Shown: one piece after another, positions 28,201 through 37,200 of the stretch
Layout: each line of letters begins with the position of its first letter
How positions within the stretch are numbered: position 1 is the stretch's first letter
Source: Elgaria multicarinata webbii
Taxonomy: Eukaryota; Chordata; Lepidosauria; Squamata; Anguidae
Direction: 5' to 3'
Length of the DNA stretch: 64,000 nt
Assembly (NCBI RefSeq): GCF_023053635.1
Contig: NC_086182.1
Coordinates: 4,117,001-4,181,000 of the forward strand
The notes under the pieces: generated by a model
What the model was told of the DNA's origin: nothing
Databases searched by the model: none
What the model saw: the letters and a program-made list of their open reading frames with translations, nothing else
Made by a program: the position numbers and the translations under genes

Positions 28201-31200
28201 CATTCCACAATCCTCTACCACCACCACCTCTTCTTCTTCTTCTTCTTCTTCAAATTTTCCTATTTTTCAGAAAGAAACAAAAAAAGGCTTCGGAAAAAAT
28301 GGGAGGGGGGTGGACACAACATTTTTCCCCTTAATTTTTCTGTTTTTTTTTCCGGGCCTTCACATCTCTAAGCCTGATGCAATCCAGTATTCCAAAACGG
28401 GACCAGAACTTAACTATTTACACAGAAATAGTCTCTGTGGCTTTAGAAATGTAACATCTGAAATAGCCTGTGTAGACTATTATCATTTTGGACTGATGGA
28501 GACTAATTATTATTATTATTATTATTTATTTATTTATATAGCACCATCAATGTACATGGTGCTGTACAGAGTAAAACAGTAAATAGCAAGACTCTGCCGC
28601 ATAGGCTTACATTCTAATAAAATCATAATAAAACAATAAGGAGGGGAAGAGAATGCACCAAACAGGCACAGGGTAGGGCAAAACTAGCAGTATAAAGTCA
28701 GAACAAAATCAAGTTTTAAAAGCTTTAGGAATAAAGAAAAGTGAGTAACAAAGAATAGAAAGCCACAAAACAGATTAAAATTGGCTCTTATTGGGCTATA
28801 CCATATGGAGAAGGGGCAGCATGTTCTGTTTGAGAGAAACAGAACATGCTTCTACCAGGTAAAAAAAAGGAAAGGAAAGGAACCTCTCGTGCAAGCACTG
28901 AGTCATTACTGACTCTTGGAGGGACGCCAGCTTTCGCTGACGTTTTCTTGGCAGGCCTTATGGTTTGCCATTGCCTTCCCTGGCCATTATTACCTTTCCC
29001 CCAGCTAACTGGGTACTCATTTTACCGACCTCGGGAGGATGGAAGGCCGAGTCGACCCGAGCTGGCTGCCTGAAACCAGCTTCCGCTGGGATCGAACTCA
29101 GGCCGTGGGGAGAGTTTCAGCTGCAGAAACTGCTGCTTCACTGCTCTGCGCCACACGAGGTAAAAAAAAGAATCAAGTAAAACAAAAGCTAAATTATATT
29201 GCCGGGATGCAACAAGATGAGTAAAAACAATGCATATGAGGGTCTGATAAGACAAACCCTATTGTAATTCTTTACACATCTGCAATACCATACATCTTCT
29301 GCAAATTTTGACCGGGCTTAGAAACAAAGCGAAGATTTCTGGATGTCAGGATTCTGCCCCACCCTTCAGTGCTGTTTGGTGCCTACATACTCAGAATCAT
29401 AGAATAGTAGAGTTGGAAGGGGCCTTTAAGGCCACCGAGTCCAACCCCTGCTCAATGCAGGAATCCACCCTAAAGCATCCCTGACAGGTAGGGTCCAGCT
29501 GCCTCTTGAAGGCCCATAGTGTGGGAGAGCTCATGAACTCCCTAGGGAATTGGTTCCATTGTTGTACTACTCTAACAGTTAAGTAATTCTCTACCTGAGA
29601 AGTCTTGAATGTTTTCAGCAAACCTCAGACATACGTAAGTCAGTTTTGGAAATGGGGTAAAACACATGTCTACACTGACAGGAAACACAGTGGCAGAAGT
29701 GTCTGCTGGCGAACAAAAAGTGTAGGATTAGCCTTCAATTCAAGCTCAGTTTTAGGCCTTTAAATACAGCTCATAAGCTGAAGTTTAGGTACAGACCTCA
29801 GTCCAGTTTAATAGTTCAGATTTTAGTTCACTTTTAAGAACAGGAGTTCTTAAGGTGCACACAGAGCCAAGCTCATAGTGAACATTCCCTTTGGGGCTCA
29901 ATTAACTTAGTTTTCCCACTCATTGAAACCGAGCAAGTCCCACTTGGGTCTCCTAATCTAATTGGACACTGCAGCTGCAGTCGGGAAGGCTAGCCAGGAA
30001 GTCTATGGCATGCTTACAATGGAGCCACGTCCACGGGCACCATGGGGAGAACCAGTATACACAAGGCATCTCAGCCCCGGTGACAAAGCATCAAGGCAAC
30101 AGAAAGCTAAGCATCAAGGCAAGTGAAGCACCTGTGTAAGTTCAGCAACAGGGTGAGGAGGCCAGGACAGTCAACTATTTCCTTCTTCGGTTAATATAGA
30201 ACTAAGCTTTTCCACTAAATAAACCTATTAGAGAAAAACTGTTATGAAGACAGAAAACTAGGAGGTTTGCACGGGTTATCCAGTGTACTGCACTGAGTAT
30301 CACATGGAAGAGTAGCTGCCCGCTGGACAGAAGTTGTGGTTATGTGCTCTGTGCAATGAGTTCCTGGCTCCCAGCGAAGAAGCTTACTCCCTTGAGGCCA
30401 AGGTGACCTGGAGAATTATTACTATTATTTAATTTCTATACTGTCCCATAGCTGAAATTCTCTGGGCGGTTTACAACAATTCATAAAAATACAACATAAT
30501 AAAAAGTCTAAAACTTTTAACATAGAAAAATCAAAACAATGTAAACAGCTAACATCAATTTAAATAAACAATTTAAAAGAAGCTGAGAAAGGCAGAGAGA
30601 CTGGTGAGCAAGGACTTTGGAGGCCTCAGAGCAGGGTCCTAACCCCTGGGCGACAGGTCCTCTGCTATCATGGGGATGAGGGTCTCCAGGAAATAGGGTG
30701 TCACTCCGAGGAGCAGGGAAAACATTCCTCAAAAGGGGCCCTTTGGCGGGATGAACAAATATATTCTCACGCCAAAGATATGCCATCGAGGGGGCTTCAA
30801 TAATTAGATACATAGATAGCTGGCTTTGCAACAGGTGTGTAGTTTGCATGGCATTTGTCTGCCTGGGGCAAAGGCTGAGGATGCCATTTTATTTTATTAT
30901 TTTTATTTACTATTAGATTTATATCCTGCCTTTTTTCCTCTTGCAAGGAACCCAATAAGGCTTGCATGGTCTTCCTTCTCCTCCTCTCCATTATATCCTC
31001 ACAACCACCCTGTGAGGTAGGTTAGGCTGAGAGTCAGTGATCAGCCCAAAGTCAGCCAGTGAGTTGCATGGCCAAGTGGGGACAAGAACCTGGATCTCCC
31101 AAGTCCAAGCTCAACGTTCTTAGCCATTACACCACACTGCCTCTTGACATGTCATCTAGTTAGCTTAGCAAAGAGTACTGGAGTGGAGTCAGTAGTAGTA

Positions 31201-34200
31201 GCGCATGCCAGCACCAGTGTTGTGGGAAATGTAATCATGGGGACTTGAAAGCCAAATCTAGGTTGCTAGGTAGGAGGTTGAATGCCAGGACCTCCAAGGC
31301 AGCTTTCTCTGAAATGCTACCTGTTCTACGTACAGGGCCAGCTAGGCAGGTGAAGCTGAGGAATCCCAATGCGTGGATGAGACAGTGATGTAGGGAGGAG
31401 GGATTTAGATTTGTTAGGCACTGGGGAACATTTAAAGCTGGGGACAGGCTGCACTTGAACAAGGATGGAACCAGGCTGTTGGTGCTTAACATAATAAAGG
31501 CAGCATAACAGCTCTAAAACTTCCCCCTTTGGGGAAAACCGAGTGTCCACTTCAGGACTGCACAAATTGGGGACGGGGTAGAAATAGTCCATAACGAGAA
31601 AGATCATAGATTTAAACTGGATTGTCGACCAAGTAAAGAACACTTTTGTTTCCAGAATATCCCAAAATTAGACCATTCTCAACAGAATATGGGTTGCTTT
31701 CAGCCAAAGAAAACAAAAAAGGCAACACAGATCATAAAGAACTTTCTTATCTTATCAGGGACATGTGTATAACAACCCAAGAGCCAACCACTTAGACCTT
31801 TGGCATCTGTTGCCCAATCCTGGACACGTTGGAAACATCTATTATTGACAACAAAGCAGACAGATTCAAACCATCATCTAAATCAGCCTTCTCCAACCTG
31901 GTGGCCTTCAGAAGGGGCAAGGCACGAGGATGCAGGGAGTTTAGTCCAACCCAACTGGAAGGCTGAACCTAAATGTCACCCTGCAGTGCTATTTACAACC
32001 ATAGGAAGCCAGCTTCCAACTAGCCATTAGGGAGAGAGTAAGTAAGCCAAGAGTTGCATGAATCTGCTAAGACGTTTGCGTAGTATTTTGTAGCAAGAGG
32101 AGGTGAAAACGTGTTTCAGCACTTCCATTTTTGCTGCCTCATGTCTGACTAGCATCTTTTCATTGTGTGTGGAAACTCATGGCATTTTTAGCCTATCCAG
32201 GCAGAGAGGAAATGGAGTTCCTGGCTGAACGCACACAAGAACAGAAACACAACACCCTAAAAGGGAAAGTGTCCCTTAGAATGCAGCTGGTAGTTCACAT
32301 GATTTGGATTGCAAGATCCAACTAGCAAACGCCTAAACAACAGGGGCGAATGCAGGCAGCGAAGGAGAAGTTGTGTAGAAGAGAAAAAAAATATCAGGTG
32401 GAATGATCAGCTACCAACCATTTCAACCGCAGACAGCTGACCAACAGTATTTTTTGGGGTGAGCAAATAGTTTTATAACAGCCTTACAAATAAGAGCAAA
32501 GATTAAACCTCCCTGATGGCATGCCTTTCTATTCCAGCCTTCCCCAAGCTGATACCCTTCAGATGCCTTAGACTACAATTCCCAGCATTCCTGGCCTTTG
32601 GCAATACTGTCTGGAGCTGATGGAAGTAGAAGTCCAAAATATCTAAAGGGAAACAGGCTGAGGAAGGCTGTTAAATCTTCACACACACCCCAAGAGAAAC
32701 TAAGCCTTTCTCATCCCTTATTAACCTTGCCTGTCCCTTCCCTCCTCTGTCTAATTTTAGACTGTAAGCTCCTTGAGGCAGGGACCTGCCAGGGGTTGCA
32801 GAGGGGTGGGGGTTATGGCAATCTAACTATCACATGCCATGTATGGATTTATTTTATTTATTTATTACATTTTTATACCGCCCAATAGCCGAAGCTCTCT
32901 GGGCGGTTCACAAAAATTAAAACCACAAAAAACATCCAACAGGTTAAAAACACAATTACGAAATACAGTATAAAAAGCGCAACCAGGATAAAACCACGCA
33001 GCAAAGTTGATTATAAGATTAAAATATAGAATTAAAACAGTAAAATTTAAATTTAAGTTAAAATTAAGTGTTAAAATACTGAGTGAATAAAAAGGTCTTC
33101 AGCTGGCGACGAAAGCAGTACAGTGTAGGCGCCAGGCGGACCTCTCTGGGGAGCTCGTTCCACAACCGGGGTGCCACAGTGGAGAAAGCCCTCCTCCTAG
33201 TAGCCACCTGCCTCACTTCCTTTGGATGGTGCAATAATAAGCTACTCCTTAGGGATTCTTGCAAAGTTTGAAAGGGCAGCATTGGAAAATGAAATAACAG
33301 CATCCTAGCACCAAAACCTGAGCCATTTGTCTGGAAAGATCTACTCTTAGCTGTCTTCATGGGGTGAGCTTAAGGCCGCTCCCAAACTTTTGTCTTATTT
33401 GACTTATTTGGTGTGTGGGCACATTAAGACACCCAACTAAGAAGCGAAACCATCAAGGGGGCTTCCAGACGAGGCCTTTTTTGCACCATTGCCTCGTTCA
33501 TGGAATTTTATGGTGGGGTTCAGATGCTGGCACTTGCAACCCTCCTTCGTCTTCCCACTGCTTCTTCCACTGTTTTTGTTACTACAGAAAAATCTGTTGA
33601 GGAGGGAAAGGTGGAATAGCTGCCAAATGTCTTTTGATGGGTAGCAATGGGAGCCCTGTCTCTCCAGGGAACTGCACAGATCAATTCTACACAAAATGCT
33701 ACCCAGACATCAGAACTTTTTCTGATGCCCTGTAGGAAGAACAGAGCTCGGGGGAACCTTTGACAAGGAAAACACCTTCCTGGCATCATGTGAGCCGCAA
33801 AAGTCATGCCTCCCACCCACCCCTGGCCTGAAATCAGCCAAGGTTCTGTCATCGCAACCATTCCAAAATCTCTGAATTTCCCATCTAGATTATTGGCCAT
33901 TAATATAGCCGCTCAGGCTTATTCCATTCTCTGCCGTCTTTGCAGAGTGCAATTATATCCTCTTCTCAGCTTCCTTTCTTCTAAGCGGAATGAACAGGGC
34001 CAAGCTCTTTTAATCTTTACTCAGAAAGATAAGCATTCTCCTCCTGCAGTTACGGCGTGATGGCACGAGTGAGTGCCCTTCTTAGCATTCGTACCAACTT
34101 GGACGTAGCCTCCTTCGAAACAGGTACCCAGGGGGATGCCATGTCCCAAAGTCAGACTCAGCAGCGCCTGACAGAATTACCACTCACCGCCCCATTCCTA

Positions 34201-37200
34201 TCTCCTTGCCCCAGTGCAAGTGCCAAGGCTCAGGTAAACCCAAACAAACCACAAGGTGCACAGCAGCTCTGCACAGGCTTGCATAAGGATTATGTACGGT
34301 ACAAGTCCAACTGAGATTTTGAGACGGTGGCTTACGCAGTCTTTGAAGGGCTCTGGGGGTTTCAACACCCCCGGGAGTAAGTGGGAACAGCAGCAGAGCA
34401 TTCTGGATGTCATCTGAGATATGCCAGCTCCCAGACATTCTGCACCCATAAACATAGACACAGAAGCCCACTATATGGGTCTTTGTTTTCATGAATAGCT
34501 ATCCTTATTTCAGCTTAAACACAGCTAATTTTAGTTGGTCACAAAGCAGATTAGAATAGCAGAACCCTAGTAAGCCAATTTTAGAGCAACCCAAGATTGT
34601 TACATCCTGCGCAAACAGCATGTGGAAGACTAGTGCAACGTCATATGTTGACAGCCCTGCTTTAATGCTGCTTCTCTTCCTGAAAGGACCCACCATTCAA
34701 TTACAGAGCTCACATTCTACTTGAAGTTAATGTATCTCAAACCCACTTTCGCTGTGCTTTTCAAGCGGACAAACCTGATGTTTCCAGGCGAGTTTGAGAC
34801 AGTGAGAATAAATGAATGTGAAAACAAACCACATATTATTCTGCAATAATAAAATGCACCAATATATAGCAGTAGTTTCAAACTATATCCCAGAAGAACC
34901 AGGAGTTCTTCAGAAGTTCACCAGGGGTTCCTCAATTAGAAGATCCATAAGAGTGAACAAGCATCCCAGAATACAACTTGTCTACCAAGGCCAGCTTTCC
35001 CTTTCCATGTTTAGCTACATGAAGGTGCCAAGTGCATTCTTGGGCATGCTGTCATCCAATCCAAGCAGTGAGACACAACACAACAGGTCCAGTTGTGTGA
35101 ACTGTGCATGCCCTAAAACAGTCTTTCCCAACCTGCTGCCTTCCAGACGTGCTGGCCTGCAACATACATCTGGAGGGTGCCAGGTTGGAAAAGACCGCTT
35201 TAGGGCATGCTCCAGAACTGCTATAAGCTCACACTGGGGCAGATGTACAGAACATCCTTGGCAAATGAGTTGGTAAAGAAGAAATCCACTGAAGGAAGAA
35301 AATTGGAAAGCCACAGTACAATGGGATAGAATAGATGCCATATTCAGCGTCAGAGGGGGTTCAGCAGCGAGCAAAGTTATTAGTTGGCTTATGGATTGTT
35401 TGTTTTAAGTTATTTTGGGAGGAGGCCAGATTTTTCCTACAGGAGGGCAGAAGCTCAGGTTTGTGGCTTGAACATAATTCACAGAGGTCGCTCTGGAATA
35501 TCATCAACTGAAGCTATTTCAGATAGCTGGAGAAAGTAAGTATTTTCTTTCTGGAAAACCTTACCAACTTTGGCACAAACATACTGTGGCTTGCTAAGGC
35601 AAAACTGGCCCTCTGTTGAAGAAATCACAGCCTTTTGCCAAAGAGTCCTGACTCCTAACAGACAATTTTTGCAAAGCAGCCCTTTAAATCTCATCACCAG
35701 CTCATGAAACTGCGTTTCTGATAAGTTAAAACAAAAAAACAAAACAAAACCCTTAGCAAATAGTAGCTTTTGTCTCTGTCTCTCTTTTGTTTAAAGAACA
35801 CTGATCCTGGAACAATGATGGGCTCAAGTCAGCAAGCACTGAATCATCATTTATCTATAATCTGCCAAGCACCAAAGATAGTTTTTGCAATTCCATTCCA
35901 AAAAGATGTCACTCATACTTTATTAACTACCAGACCATGTAACTTTATAACAATCAGTTGCACCTCCATACTTAACTGGGGGAATAAACTCGGTTGAACT
36001 TTTTTGGACTTATTTTCAAGTAAACAAGCATAAGGCCAAGCTATAAGGGAACTTTATTTCATATTTTCATTTATTACAATTCTATACCATCCAATAGCCA
36101 AAGCTCTCTGAGAGGTTCACAAAATAAAATTAAAAACTATACAAGATAATAAAATGTAATATAAAAAACTAAAGAAGTTTAAAGCAACAAAAGAATAAAA
36201 CCAAAGTAAAAGAGCTAAAATTGAACCAAGGAAAAGGAAAGGAACCTCTCGTGCAAGCACTTGAGTCACTGCTGACTCCTAGAGGGATGCCTGCTTTCGC
36301 TGACATTTTCTTGGCAGACTTTGTAGCGGGGTGGTTTGCTGTTGCCTTCCCCAGTCACAACTACCTTTCCCCCAGCTAGCTGGGTACTCATTTTACTGAC
36401 CTCGGAAGGATGGAAGGCTGAGTCGACCCGAGCTGGCTGCCTGAGAACCAGCTTCCGCTGGGATCGAACTCAGGCTGTGGGGAGAGTTTCGGCTGCAGTA
36501 ACTGCCGCTTACCACTCTGCGTCACACAAGGCTCTTTGGTAAAACAAAAAGGTCTTCCCCAGCACCAAAAAGATTGCAGTGCAGGTGCCAAGCAAGCCTG
36601 CCTGCAATGGGCCATTCCACAATCGGCCTGCCTCCACTGATGCAACCTTCTTTGTAGTAAGTGCCCACCTGACTTCATTAGGCAGGGGCACCCAAGGGAG
36701 GGCCTCTGGAAGTTGATTTTAGGGTCCAGGCAGGCATACATAGGAGGAGATAACCTTAAGGTAGCCTGGCCACAAGCTGTTCCCAGCTCTTATCCTCCAT
36801 GAATTTCTAAAATCCCATTTTAAAGCTATCCAAGTTGGTGGCCATCTGGTGCCAGCGAATTCTTCCTCTACCTGTCCTGAATCCTTCACCATTTTCTTCT
36901 TCTTGGGATGATGACCCCAAAAATTAGAAGAGAGCAAATAAAAATAAAACAACTCCCTCTCCACTGCATCCACACCGTGCATCCCTTTATACATCTCCAT
37001 CATCATGTCTGCCCTTCCTCACCATTTTTCTAAGCTAAGCAGCTCCGAATGTGGAAACCCTTTCCTCATTATTTGATCTCTGGGATTTTCCCCAACCAGC
37101 TCGGGAATTCTGCTATATCTCAGGCATATAAATGTTTGTTGAAATGCACCACGACTTAGTCACATCTCCCTTCCCACCCCAAAGGTCCAAGGCTCTCCTT

